IMG/VR virus record: IMGVR_UViG_3300023174_006980
Span: 1-64,000 of that record
Length of the DNA: 64,000 bases
Source: a virus
Direction: 5' to 3' (one strand)
The notes beneath the pieces were generated by a model. That model saw only the letters and a list, made by a program, of their open reading frames with translations. It did no database searches and was not told the origin of the DNA. Position numbers and translations under genes: made by a program. Positions 40,301 to 48,649 of this stretch are shown here, one piece after another. Position 1 is the stretch's first letter. The number at the start of each line of letters is the position of its first letter.

Positions 40301-41293
40301 GGTTTTGGAAGTCCTACAACATTTATAATAGAAGCATCTCTCAATAACACCAACTGGATAACTTTACATAATAATCTTCCTCCTACATCCCCTGGGGTTG
40401 TTATAGTACCAACTCCTGCTGGATATCCTAATACAACAGGAGATCTAAAAACATATTTTAGAATCACACAAAATTGTGCTAGTGGTCCAGGAGCAGGATC
40501 TGCAACATACACATACCAAGCTACCTCTTGTGTTGCCCCTACCTTTGTTAGACTTGATGGATTATCATCTAGCACTGCAAGCCTTGTTTGGACAAGCGGA
40601 ACAGGAGTAACAGATACCACTGCAGTTCTTGTAGACTATAGCATAGATGGTGGAACTACATGGAGTAATAACCCAGGAGGATTCGGGGGAACACAACCTG
40701 TGGCTTCAACTAGTCCTTACACATTAGTAGGTTTACAGTCAGGATGGAAAGTTAGAATACATCAAATATGTAGTAATAATAATCAGCCTGTTTATGCAGT
40801 TCAGACATGGCAGTTTACACCTCCTGCTACACTTCCTATAAACCAATATATTTATCGTGCAGGTCCAGCAGGGAACAGGGGAACAGTTGGTGGATATGCT
40901 AACCAATGGTTCCTAACAGTGAACTTAACTGATACGGATCCTGCGACATTCACTCCTGGTATATTTACAGCCTTCCCTGACCCTGCTGTTGCATTATGTC
41001 CTTATGATGTTTCTTATATAACAGGTACCTATAGGAGAGCAGATAATTCAATAGGAACTTGGCAAGTTGTTACTAGCGTACTAACTGGAGGATTAAACAC
41101 GACTATAGCCCTTAATGGAACACAAGCTAAATTCTATATGAAAGATCCTACTAATTCCGCCCAGATTTTAACCTCCGCTCAAACTGCTGCTAATCCGCAG
41201 TTTACTATAACCCCTAGTTCGACCCCAACTATTTTCTGCTCCAGCGGGGCACAACCTGTACAATTATATTTAAATGATGCTCTTGGTACATAA
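37382..41293 (+). CDS. Tail fibre/baseplate protein: collagen-like, tail-collar and FN3 domains
   Basis: 1303 residues. The N-terminus LIDKINYNFDQIL resembles the T4 gp10 attachment segment (KINENFDELY). Residues about 33-62 are collagen-like Gly-x-y triplets (GPQGPQGIRG, GPQGIQGPVGPQG). Residues about 718-877 are a phage tail-collar domain: PAGTIIAWAG, GWAVCDGTKYN, FCVPDYRGKFLRG and the HTHT metal-ligand motif, closing with NYLIYLG. Residues about 950-1160 look like two FN3-type modules (PTWISVEFLTSNQLKFKWRN, TASLVWTSGTG). This combination matches short-tail-fibre-type adhesins (gp10/gp12 class). The FN3 modules after the collar may be exchangeable receptor-binding parts. It has its own GATATATATAAA element upstream. 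Confidence 0.8.
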   Translation: MPKINVLNIAPGDNQTILIDKINYNFDQILTAGGGPQGPQGIRGATGAIGPQGIQGPVGPQGQKGARWYVQSAAPAFGTVVHSPWGEPELGDYWLADSNDPNPYGIYVYNDNGTGTLNWEYSGVFFNNSSLFTAFDNTNADVDRVILHDDINAPNYSLVISDYAVTTGDIDYTYDELPYTQFGINSEKAKLKIATDHTTRTLSLLSFGRANMDNANANSSQYSRTVNPRFEWKNLSVGTDYDIKFNVPNSNYDIELTGPGKVFYSKASYVNLEGTAQVNITGPNVSIRRNGAGNLFNNYGTGDYYAEGNKIRYKPDYSTSTGNFIIGSDVTTPGTKGLVVSSIGSASGSGNSLVFKADATASNKYYGRVIAEKQSSATPLAGIGFAVDLVDNSNNTRIDFSVSSVSKGLDINRLTLDSDGNLQFKFGSLTGTSKNAKIYMQTAGTSDPGANLSVSAGDAVSGIAQGGTIEINGGLGGLNPSTTSGDVIINPGNTVKGNSNPNAGAIYLHNNFPLKGNNTGVAIGINTSTDVNASLVISDVNPNMGVDILQIKTQQQRSTNDYFFGFDSDGYVSRGLPYNPNLYDANSGTGYQLSADPTNLDYYIEGDWGSTLTLQTRGDATTTGWDPSLYLTVLRSRFTRIGDTVQVDFVAKINITSPLPTGYPASDGVMYIAGLPYKPDFDRGAGIVYDYNIPVMPRFSVKAANIVQSATSTVAQSQIPAGTIIAWAGPTATKPNGWAVCDGTKYNKVAAASGPGYPDLFAAIGSTYNVPLTPTTQFCVPDYRGKFLRGLGSVGGISTTQASAALGAVQQDSLKSHTHTIDGGGDAYIDDVYPGNLKGRQNQDNRMVSYTTSATGDVETRPVNQSVNYLIYLGKSTDVQSTTVTTTNIPQMDLGAAFVYENSSETRLYLYNDGGTFNLDNFPANGGGTSYLSGSFSYFTQDSTTYAIPGCTTPTWISVEFLTSNQLKFKWRNGFGSPTTFIIEASLNNTNWITLHNNLPPTSPGVVIVPTPAGYPNTTGDLKTYFRITQNCASGPGAGSATYTYQATSCVAPTFVRLDGLSSSTASLVWTSGTGVTDTTAVLVDYSIDGGTTWSNNPGGFGGTQPVASTSPYTLVGLQSGWKVRIHQICSNNNQPVYAVQTWQFTPPATLPINQYIYRAGPAGNRGTVGGYANQWFLTVNLTDTDPATFTPGIFTAFPDPAVALCPYDVSYITGTYRRADNSIGTWQVVTSVLTGGLNTTIALNGTQAKFYMKDPTNSAQILTSAQTAANPQFTITPSSTPTIFCSSGAQPVQLYLNDALGT

Positions 41294-41316
41294 ACTTTTA
41301 ATTAGTAAAAAAATAT

Positions 41317-41598
41317 ATGAATAGCAAGGAAAAAAATATCATAAGATCTATAATGAATAATTATAGATCTATGCACAAAGAATTGGAATCCTATGAGAAA
41401 GTTTTAAATGAAATGGAATCAGGATCTTTAGAAAAAGATTCGAATATGATAAGTGATACTGGTAATAAAATAAAAGAATGTGTTCAAAGATTAAAATCGC
41501 AAAGAGAGGATGAAGTTAATTTCTTTAATGAGATAGGTAAAAAATACGGGCCTGGTGAATTTAATCCTATAACGTTTGAATATAACCTAAAGAAATGA
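41317..41598 (+). CDS. Small coiled-coil protein upstream of spanin candidate
   Basis: 93 residues, highly charged and helical (MHKELESYEKVLNEMES, KIKECVQRLKSQREDEV), with no membrane segment. The ATG at 41317 follows an A-rich leader, and the gene overlaps the next start by 4 bp (ATGA), so the two are coupled. I do not recognise it. Pairing with a membrane protein suggests a shared role in lysis or envelope contact. Confidence 0.55.
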   Translation: MNSKEKNIIRSIMNNYRSMHKELESYEKVLNEMESGSLEKDSNMISDTGNKIKECVQRLKSQREDEVNFFNEIGKKYGPGEFNPITFEYNLKK

Positions 41599-42332
41599 AA
41601 AATAACTTCTTTCTTATTGTGATTATTTTGGCTTTAGTACTTCTCTTTGTTAGGCAATGTCATAAAACAAACGAACTAAAAATAGATAAAGAAATAGCAG
41701 AGAGTAATCTAGATGCTTTAAAAGACACTGTGGCAACTGAAAAAAATAAAGCAGGAGAAATAGAATTCACAAAGCAGGCTTTAATATCTAAATCAGAAAA
41801 TTTAGAAAAATGGAATAAAGAATTAGCAGATCAGGTTAAAAAAGAGAAAGGAAAAGTCATTTATATTCAAAAAAGTTCAGGTCAGGTTATTTCAGTTCCC
41901 ACTGAGGTGATAACAAATATTGTTAACGTATATGATAACGAAACAGCATCAATTGAAACCCAATTTGATACTGTTTATAGCCCAGACAACTACAGAAGAC
42001 TTAGTTTAATGACAACAGTCAAAATGGATTCTAGTAAAATAAAATCATCATCATCACGGATAACTAAAGATGATATAGGATTTAATATAGTGACTGGATT
42101 AAAAGAAGATGGAGGAAAAATAAGGATAATTGTCAGATCTGATTATCCAGGATTAACTTTTACTAAAATAGACGGAGCTCTAGTAGATCCTCATAAATCA
42201 GAGGTTTTAAAAAGAATGTTTCCTCAGAAAAAATTTGGTATAGGACCTGTTCTTGGATATGGTATTAATAGCACATTAAAACCTGGATTTTTTGCCGGCG
42301 TTGGACTTAGCTACAATATTATTCGTTGGTAA
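41595..42332 (+). CDS. Putative spanin-like envelope protein (inner-membrane anchor, coiled coil, outer-membrane end)
   Basis: 245 residues. Residues 4-20 are a transmembrane anchor (FFLIVIILALVLLFV). Residues about 28-90 are a charged coiled coil. Residues about 90-200 form strands (VIYIQKSSGQVISVP, KIRIIVRSDYPGL). The end, GIGPVLGYGINS then FFAGVGLSYNIIRW, resembles the last strands of Bacteroidota outer-membrane barrels. A single protein spanning both membranes would fit a fused spanin, as seen in other phages of this phylum. No lipobox and no endolysin are visible nearby. The role is inferred from layout. A structural membrane protein is the alternative. Confidence 0.5.
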   Translation: MKNNFFLIVIILALVLLFVRQCHKTNELKIDKEIAESNLDALKDTVATEKNKAGEIEFTKQALISKSENLEKWNKELADQVKKEKGKVIYIQKSSGQVISVPTEVITNIVNVYDNETASIETQFDTVYSPDNYRRLSLMTTVKMDSSKIKSSSSRITKDDIGFNIVTGLKEDGGKIRIIVRSDYPGLTFTKIDGALVDPHKSEVLKRMFPQKKFGIGPVLGYGINSTLKPGFFAGVGLSYNIIRW

Positions 42333-42339
42333 TAAACCT

Positions 42340-42348
42340 GATATATAG
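42340..42348 (+). promoter_or_regulatory. Late-promoter-like GATATATAG before Hint-tailed protein
   Basis: 14 bp before the ATG at 42354, the same short spacing as at gp25. Confidence 0.5.
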
Positions 42349-42353
42349 AGAAC

Positions 42354-45134
42354 ATGTCAACATTTACACACACTAGTAAATTTTTAAGCCTTACACCATA
42401 TGTACTTATGGAGTATAGATACGGATCTGAGCCTCATCCGGAGTATCACCCTACAACATACGGATCAACCACTGTTGGATTTGAGAGGATAGTTAACGGA
42501 TATTTTAATGGAGCAGTTCAGATCTCTAACCGAGATAGCGATAAAGAAACAACAGGAAATGTTAGGGATTTAAGTGCTGTTCAAATCTCACAAAACACTT
42601 TTGTTAGATTGGATATAGACAGATTAAAGCAATATTTAGATTATGATAATAAGCTAACAGATGTTGCTAATCTACCTGTACAATTTGATGTTAATCTAAA
42701 TGTCTATTATGACACAATTAGATACCATTTCTTAGGCGGATTTGATTTTGGTCTTGCAGATGGTGTTATTTTACAGGTTCAATTTCCAGAAAAATCCGGA
42801 AAAAAATCTACAATTTCTCAGATAACATATCAGAAGGATGACATTGATATTATTAAGTACAATCCAAATCCAATTTATTTTAATGCTGGGATTTATGACA
42901 AGTACGTGGAGGTAAAAATCCCTAGCTATAATGTTATCACCTATGAATATGAATCACAGGTTCAAGCAGGTACTGCGAATCAAACAGTTGCTTCTAAATT
43001 AAGTTCCGATGGATATGGATTTGTAAGAAATAATCCATTTACTATTTCCCTTTATGAGATAGAATCGACCCAAAGATTAAATGGATTCTATTACTATAAC
43101 ACTCAAATTGTCTCTACTGCAACTATGACGCCATTTGATGAATATGGTGATCTTGCTGCTAACATCGTAGAGAATACAACATATGATTATTTTGATTATT
43201 ATCCCTCATGGAAAGGTAATTTCGTAGAGGATTTTATTTATGTCGAGGAAAGTTTAGGAAATAGCTATTATATTATACATGATATTGAGCTCTCAGAGCA
43301 GATTGGATTAAGCTCTATAACATCACAGAGATTTCAGACAATACAAACAAAAGATTACAACTCCCCGTATATTTATAGGCCGATAGTAACAAATCCAAGA
43401 GCAACAAGTTTTACGATCTCATATTCTATGAGATTAGTAAATAAATCCAGTAACATTTCTATATTAAGGGTATCAACACTCACCAGCACAGAGGTTGATA
43501 AATATGGTCCTGGATTAAATAGAATAAATCTTTTACATCAGCCATATCCACAAAAAATATACAATAAGGTTGTTGAGCCTATAGTTTCTAAAGCATACAC
43601 ACTTAATGTTAATCCCCTAGAAAGAGTGATAACAAAATATGTTCCTGCTTTCTTTGAAAGAGATTCTATTAATATCACAGAGGAGAATTTAACTCTAGAT
43701 AATCTGGGCGGATTAAAACAAGCAGACACCAAAGATGCAACTATAGCATTTGGACAGGGAAAGGCTAAAATTGTTATAAATCCATACGATAACTATTACA
43801 AGTTTAGAATATTTACAAAGAATGATGGCAAGGAAAATACGCTTTTAGATTTAGGAAATAGCACGGAGTTTTATTTAAATTTTGAAGGTGGAAATAATCT
43901 AACAGTTAAAGTGCCTAGTCTTTCAGGAAGTACTTTTCAAAATCCAAATAAGGGAGAATTAGTATTTAAACTCGTTGAGGCTGATTCTAAAAAAATCACA
44001 TCATTTAGCGGGAGAGACTTCCATATAGTTGCTAAAACATCTAATGGAATAGAAACTTCATTATACCATGGATATTGGATATTACCTAGCGAAAGGGATC
44101 AAAAACCTGTTGCGGTTACCGTTGCAACACCTACACCAAATCCTGTTAAGGTAGAAATTGCTCCTGTAAGCACATCTCCAACAACACCAACTGTTAATGT
44201 GATACCTCAACAACCATCAACATATTTTGATCCTAAGGTTGATCCAGTTATTATAAACGTTCCTCCGGTAGCTACAAACACTACAACCATAGATGAGATT
44301 CCTGTAAAACCGGTTAAACCTCGTATTGATATAGATGTTAACACGTTAGCAAGAGAAATCAAAATGAGTGAGGATTTGAAAAAGACAGTCAAAGAGATCT
44401 GTGATTACTACTTAGTTCCAGGAAGCCCTGGTAATTCTATGTATACAGGAATAACTAAAATGTTCTTTTTAGATGCAGCAATAATAGTACATCCCAACAC
44501 AACAAAAGGATTTAAAAGCGCTAAATTTTTGGAGTATGAACAATATCTAGGAATTAAATATTTAACATATCAGAACACGCCATATACACCTCCGAAGTCA
44601 ACAACTTCAGGATGCTTTGCAGCAGGAACGGAAATTACACTTATAGATAATTCTGTAATTGCTATAGAAAAAATAAAAGAGGGTCAGGTCATATTAACAT
44701 ACAACGAGCAGACTGGAAACAGAGAGCCTGGTGTTGTTAAAGCATTATTTACACCAATCAAGAATAATTTAGTTCTTCTTTCCCTCTCAAATGGCGTGAG
44801 AATTAAATGTACAACTGAACATCCAATATGGGCTATAAATAAAGGATGGTCTTCAATAGATCCTTTAAATTCTAAAAAACTACATGACATAGATTCTTTA
44901 CAGCTTATGGCAGGTGACATTTTAACGAATAAGGAGGGAAAGGAAGTAGTTTTAGAAAGTGTAGAAATTTTATCTGAGTCTTTGCAAGATGTTTATAATT
45001 TAGGTATTGAAGGAAATCACACATATTATGCTAATGGAATACTAGTTCATAATAAGACAGCTTCTGCAACCAATAATGTTGCGACAGGAACAGAGACTTC
45101 TAATTATTCCAGTAATAATGGAATGTATTATTAA
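42354..45134 (+). CDS. Tail structural protein with C-terminal Hint (intein-like) domain
   Basis: 926 residues. The first about 750 residues are beta-rich and tail-fibre-like, with a Pro/Thr/Val-rich linker near 590-650 (PVAVTVATPTPNPVKVEI). From Cys754 a Hint domain runs to Asn900: block A CFAAGTEITLIDNS, a TYNEQTGNREPGVVKALF strand pair, block B RIKCTTEHPIWA, and block F/G VYNLGIEGNHTYYANGILVHN. No homing-endonuclease insert is present. The residue after His-Asn is Lys, not Cys, Ser or Thr, so classical splicing is unlikely. A bacterial-intein-like domain that cleaves itself or attaches the N-part to another nucleophile fits better. Only 26 Ser/Asn/Thr-rich residues follow. A GATATATAGA element lies 14 bp before the ATG. 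Confidence 0.75.
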   Translation: MSTFTHTSKFLSLTPYVLMEYRYGSEPHPEYHPTTYGSTTVGFERIVNGYFNGAVQISNRDSDKETTGNVRDLSAVQISQNTFVRLDIDRLKQYLDYDNKLTDVANLPVQFDVNLNVYYDTIRYHFLGGFDFGLADGVILQVQFPEKSGKKSTISQITYQKDDIDIIKYNPNPIYFNAGIYDKYVEVKIPSYNVITYEYESQVQAGTANQTVASKLSSDGYGFVRNNPFTISLYEIESTQRLNGFYYYNTQIVSTATMTPFDEYGDLAANIVENTTYDYFDYYPSWKGNFVEDFIYVEESLGNSYYIIHDIELSEQIGLSSITSQRFQTIQTKDYNSPYIYRPIVTNPRATSFTISYSMRLVNKSSNISILRVSTLTSTEVDKYGPGLNRINLLHQPYPQKIYNKVVEPIVSKAYTLNVNPLERVITKYVPAFFERDSINITEENLTLDNLGGLKQADTKDATIAFGQGKAKIVINPYDNYYKFRIFTKNDGKENTLLDLGNSTEFYLNFEGGNNLTVKVPSLSGSTFQNPNKGELVFKLVEADSKKITSFSGRDFHIVAKTSNGIETSLYHGYWILPSERDQKPVAVTVATPTPNPVKVEIAPVSTSPTTPTVNVIPQQPSTYFDPKVDPVIINVPPVATNTTTIDEIPVKPVKPRIDIDVNTLAREIKMSEDLKKTVKEICDYYLVPGSPGNSMYTGITKMFFLDAAIIVHPNTTKGFKSAKFLEYEQYLGIKYLTYQNTPYTPPKSTTSGCFAAGTEITLIDNSVIAIEKIKEGQVILTYNEQTGNREPGVVKALFTPIKNNLVLLSLSNGVRIKCTTEHPIWAINKGWSSIDPLNSKKLHDIDSLQLMAGDILTNKEGKEVVLESVEILSESLQDVYNLGIEGNHTYYANGILVHNKTASATNNVATGTETSNYSSNNGMYY

Positions 45135-45141
45135 ATAGATT

Positions 45142-45693
45142 ATGTTATTAAACAATAGGCAGAATAGCTTCATATTTACCCTTCCGAAGGGATATTTTTC
45201 TAAAGAATTAGAGGAAAAGTATAGATTGTATGTGGAAAGAATGCCTATACCCTATGACACACTTAGGGACTTTATGAATTCTACCATACAACAGATATCA
45301 TTTCCTTCATTAAGATCAGTTGATAGTGTGGAACAAACAAGACCCGGAGGTTTTAAGCAACACTATAAAAGTGCAACTAATATACAAAATCTAATCAGTA
45401 GGGATTTCAATGTCACTTTTAAACTAGGTGAGGGGATGATCAACTATTGGATCATGTATGAATCTATGCTAGAATTTTTAGATTTTCAAAATAAGAAAGA
45501 ATATCTACCCGATATGACTTTAAGACTTCTCGATAACGAGGGAGTTATAATGTCAAGTATAGAATTTGAGCAATCAATATATACATCGCTATCAGAGGTA
45601 CAGCTAAACTATTCAAGTACTACACCTCAATTCTCGACATTCAGTGTGGGATACAAATGTAATTACGTAAAAATAAAACTAGAGATTGGCTAA
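45142..45693 (+). CDS. Tail tube-like protein (gp19 / tube-initiator family)
   Basis: 183 residues. The second half shows the tail-tube fold pattern: DFNVTFKLGEGMINYW, then MTLRLLDNEG, SIEFEQSIYTSLSEVQL and the closing strand FSVGYKCNYVKIKLE. T4 gp19 and the gp48/gp54 initiators share this fold. Since the main tube and sheath genes are not in this window, this may be the tube protein, an initiator or a terminator. It starts 7 bp after the Hint-protein gene and overlaps the resolvase gene by 8 bp. Confidence 0.65.
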   Translation: MLLNNRQNSFIFTLPKGYFSKELEEKYRLYVERMPIPYDTLRDFMNSTIQQISFPSLRSVDSVEQTRPGGFKQHYKSATNIQNLISRDFNVTFKLGEGMINYWIMYESMLEFLDFQNKKEYLPDMTLRLLDNEGVIMSSIEFEQSIYTSLSEVQLNYSSTTPQFSTFSVGYKCNYVKIKLEIG

Positions 45694-46351
45694 TATATTA
45701 GGAATTGATTTTTCATTAAATTCCCCAGCCTGGTGCCTATTAACGCCAGAAGGATCTAAATGGGGAACATTTCACCGCACAACAAAAAAAATTGATAGGA
45801 TGATGGTTAATGAGACCTCTCCTTTTAAAATATTTAATGAAAATCCGCACTTTAGTGTAAAGGTGATAGAGAAATTTAAGTTAGAGGGGGAGTATTTTGT
45901 TATAGAAAAGAAAAAGATAGAGAATTTTATAGAGATATCCGAAGAGTTTGTTGGTATGATGGAACCTCATATTGATTCAGACACTAAGATATTTATGGAG
46001 GGAATTAGTTTTGGTAGTTCAGGTAATTCATTAATTGATATATCAATGGCAACAGCATTAGTTAGGAAGAGACTAGTTGAAATAGTGGGATTCCAAAATT
46101 TAAACATATATTCTCCTACCTCCATTAAAAAATTTGCACTTAAGGGAAATTCTAAAAAAGATGAACTTTACATTCAATTATTGGATAAATATAAGGATAA
46201 TAAAAATTTAGAACCTTTAGTAAAAATATTGGAACAAAATAAAGGAATATGGATAAAGAATAGTAAAGAGGTTGAAACACCATGCTCAGATTTAATAGAT
46301 GCAACATGGATCAGTCTTTTTGGAAAGCATATTTTAGGAGAAACTTTTTAG
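45686..46351 (+). CDS. RuvC-like Holliday junction resolvase
   Basis: 221 residues with the RNase H/RuvC layout: strand 1 ILGIDFSLNSPAW (D8), the second acidic site IFMEGISFG (E105), a helix with MATALVRKRLVE, the SPTSIKKFALKGNSKKDE segment typical of RuvC-type enzymes, and the C-terminal pair DLIDATW (D202/D205). It would cleave branched recombination intermediates before packaging, the job of unrelated endonuclease VII (gp49) in T4. TTG start at 45686, overlapping the tube gene. It opens the replication and recombination block. Confidence 0.8.
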   Translation: MANILGIDFSLNSPAWCLLTPEGSKWGTFHRTTKKIDRMMVNETSPFKIFNENPHFSVKVIEKFKLEGEYFVIEKKKIENFIEISEEFVGMMEPHIDSDTKIFMEGISFGSSGNSLIDISMATALVRKRLVEIVGFQNLNIYSPTSIKKFALKGNSKKDELYIQLLDKYKDNKNLEPLVKILEQNKGIWIKNSKEVETPCSDLIDATWISLFGKHILGETF

Positions 46352-46409
46352 AATCATTTAGGTATAAATTTAGTAAACAACAATTTAAATAATAAAAATT
46401 AAGAAAAAC

Positions 46410-47378
46410 ATGGAAACATTTGACATCTTTAGTTTAGACAACGAAGACTTTTTAAAACCAGAAGCAACAACAGGAACAGGCGATTCAAGTATCTACAAGC
46501 CTTACCCAGAATTAGGAAAAGACGGGGTTTACAAATCCCTTATCCGCTTTATTCCTAACGTAGCAAATCCAAAAAAATCAAAAATCCACAAGTATTACGT
46601 TTGGTTAAAAGACCCTGCAGACGGAAGTAATTTTGTTGCTGATTGTCCATCAACAGTGGGAAAAAAATCAATTCTTAAAGACATCTTTTGGAAATTGAAA
46701 AATTCTGCATCTGCAAAGGATCAAGAGCTTGCAAAATCATTTGCTCGTAAGGAAGATTATTATTCTCTTATTCAAATCGTAAAGGATCCAAATAAACCTG
46801 AATTAGAGGGTAAAGTAATGATCTTTAAATTTGGTAAGAAAGTTGCAGATCTTATTGAACAACAAATTAAACCAGAATACGGTACACCTTGTAATCCTTA
46901 TGATCTTTTTGAAGGAAAGAATTTTGGAATACATGTAAGAAAAGTAGGAGACTGGAACAATTATGATCTTTGTCAATTTGTTGGAGACAAATGTCCTATT
47001 AACATAAATGGTATACCTGTAGAAAAAACAGAAGAATTCCAAAAAACAATTGTAGAATATTTAAAATCAGGTCCACAAGACATGGCTGAAAAATATGACT
47101 ATAAGGAATGGTCTGATTCTGATAGAGATAGAATAACATCTATTATCAGAAATACAGTTCCAGACGGAAGAATGCTATCTGACATACTTTCAGGATCCCC
47201 AGACTCTAAAGGTTCGTCTAGTACATCCTCAAACCCTATCAAAAAAGAACCGAAGAAAGATGCTTCAGCAGACTTTTTCTCAGACACTAAAGCTGTAGAG
47301 GAATCTGAAGTTGTGACTTCTTCCCCTAAAAAATTCCAATCTTCCAGTAGTCTTGATGACTTGTATAATGATCTCTAA
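46410..47378 (+). CDS. 32: Single-stranded DNA-binding protein, T4 gp32-like
   Basis: 322 residues, similar in length to T4 gp32 (301). The core matches gp32: YYSLIQIVKDPNKPELEGKV, IFKFGKKVADLIEQQI, NFGIHVRKVGDWNNYD. The C-terminus is Ser-rich and acidic, ending SSLDDLYNDL, like the gp32 tail that recruits partner proteins. The zinc site of T4 gp32 (one His, three Cys including a CxxC) is not conserved; only an isolated DCPST remains in that region. It coats ssDNA for replication and recombination and lies directly before primase, UvsY and UvsW. The preceding gap has a TATAAATT element at 46373. Confidence 0.88.
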   Translation: METFDIFSLDNEDFLKPEATTGTGDSSIYKPYPELGKDGVYKSLIRFIPNVANPKKSKIHKYYVWLKDPADGSNFVADCPSTVGKKSILKDIFWKLKNSASAKDQELAKSFARKEDYYSLIQIVKDPNKPELEGKVMIFKFGKKVADLIEQQIKPEYGTPCNPYDLFEGKNFGIHVRKVGDWNNYDLCQFVGDKCPININGIPVEKTEEFQKTIVEYLKSGPQDMAEKYDYKEWSDSDRDRITSIIRNTVPDGRMLSDILSGSPDSKGSSSTSSNPIKKEPKKDASADFFSDTKAVEESEVVTSSPKKFQSSSSLDDLYNDL

Positions 47379-47399
47379 TTAATTAAATTATGAGACCAT

Positions 47400-48452
47400 A
47401 TGCAAAAGCTAGGATTAGAAGACGTGAAAGGACTTGTTCTGAAAGTTCTCCAGAAAGAATTTCCTGGGGATACTAATAGACAAAAGATTTATCAATCAAA
47501 AGATAGGTTAAACTTTTCTTGTCCATACTGTAGAGATTCAAATGACCCTAGAAAAAAGAGAGGCAATCTATATTTAGAGAGCCTCTCTTTTAAATGTTAT
47601 AATGGAGGGTGCGGTAATTTCAGAGACCTGATAGGATTTCTCTATGACTACGGACTAAAAAAAGAATTAACTCCAGATCAGATTGAGGATGCTAAGAACA
47701 CAATAGCATCCAAGAAAACTAACAGAAGGTTATCTGCTAGTGTTGATGTTTTTATTCTGGATAATTATAGAGATATAATAATACCTAGAGAATTATATAA
47801 AGAGAAGCTAAATCTTATAGAATTACCTAGACCTATTGTGGAATATCTAAGAGGAAGAAATCAAGGTGCGGATGAAAGATACCTTTATGCACCTGATAAA
47901 AAATCATTACATATTCTTAATCTTACCTCTGATGGGAAATATATTCTAGGTTTACAACTTAGAAATATGAACAAATGGGCTACCAATAAATATTTCACCT
48001 ATAAGCTAAGTGGTATTTATAAAAATCTATTAAGGATAAATAATTCAGAAATAATCTCAAAGGCAGAACAACTAGATCCTATTTCTAATGTTTTTGGATT
48101 CTCCTCTGTTGATCTTGATAGCATGGTAACAATTTTTGAGGGACCATTAGATTCTTTCCTTTTTCCAAATTCTGTGGGGCTTTGTTCCGTTAATAATCAA
48201 TTCCCATTTGATATAGAAAATAAAAGATGGTTCTTCGACGGAGATGCTGCAGGAAGAGATGCATTAAGAAAAAAATTATCTGAGGGTGAAACTGTTTTTC
48301 TCTGGAAGAAATTCTTAGATGATAATGGATTACCTGAAAGGGATAAATGGGATTTGAATGATGTTGTTGATTATCTGAGATCAACAGGTAAACAAATTAA
48401 AAGATTCGATAAATATTTTGGAAATTCACCATGGGATCTAATTTTAATATAA
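47400..48452 (+). CDS. 61: DNA primase, T4 gp61-like
   Basis: 350 residues (T4 gp61 is 342). The N-terminal zinc ribbon is CPYC at 41-44 and CYNGGCG with C66 and C71. A TOPRIM domain follows: VTIFEGPLDS (catalytic Glu), RWFFDGDAAGRDA (the DxD pair), then ETVFLWKK and KWDLNDVVDYL, matching the gp61 end. It makes RNA primers for lagging-strand synthesis with the helicase. Its 3' end overlaps the next small gene by 22 bp. Confidence 0.88.
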   Translation: MQKLGLEDVKGLVLKVLQKEFPGDTNRQKIYQSKDRLNFSCPYCRDSNDPRKKRGNLYLESLSFKCYNGGCGNFRDLIGFLYDYGLKKELTPDQIEDAKNTIASKKTNRRLSASVDVFILDNYRDIIIPRELYKEKLNLIELPRPIVEYLRGRNQGADERYLYAPDKKSLHILNLTSDGKYILGLQLRNMNKWATNKYFTYKLSGIYKNLLRINNSEIISKAEQLDPISNVFGFSSVDLDSMVTIFEGPLDSFLFPNSVGLCSVNNQFPFDIENKRWFFDGDAAGRDALRKKLSEGETVFLWKKFLDDNGLPERDKWDLNDVVDYLRSTGKQIKRFDKYFGNSPWDLILI

Positions 48453-48649
48453 CGAGGGAAGATTTAGACAGAATCGAAAGTAAGAAAGGAAAGCTTAAGT
48501 CAATCATTTCTTATAAGGTAGATGAATCTTTAGAAATGCCCGATCTGGAAAAAAACTTTACTCCGCAGGAGATAAAGAGCAGCAAAGCAATAAAAAAAGA
48601 AATAGTTGATTTAAGAAAAAAGAAAAATAAAAGCAATAAACTTATATGA
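48431..48649 (+). CDS. Small charged protein between primase and UvsY genes
   Basis: 72 residues. The start lies 22 bp inside the primase gene and the stop overlaps the UvsY-like start (ATGA), so the gene is wedged into a translationally coupled chain. It is Lys/Glu-rich and probably helical, with TREDLDRIESKKGKLKSI and a basic end KKKNKSNKLI. No family recognised. A small replication accessory role is possible from location only. Confidence 0.55.
   Translation: MGSNFNITREDLDRIESKKGKLKSIISYKVDESLEMPDLEKNFTPQEIKSSKAIKKEIVDLRKKKNKSNKLI

Noticed and set aside
42354-45134. Classical splicing intein in the tail protein
   Set aside because: No Cys, Ser or Thr after the final Asn and no real C-terminal extein; a Hint domain of the self-cleaving type fits better.
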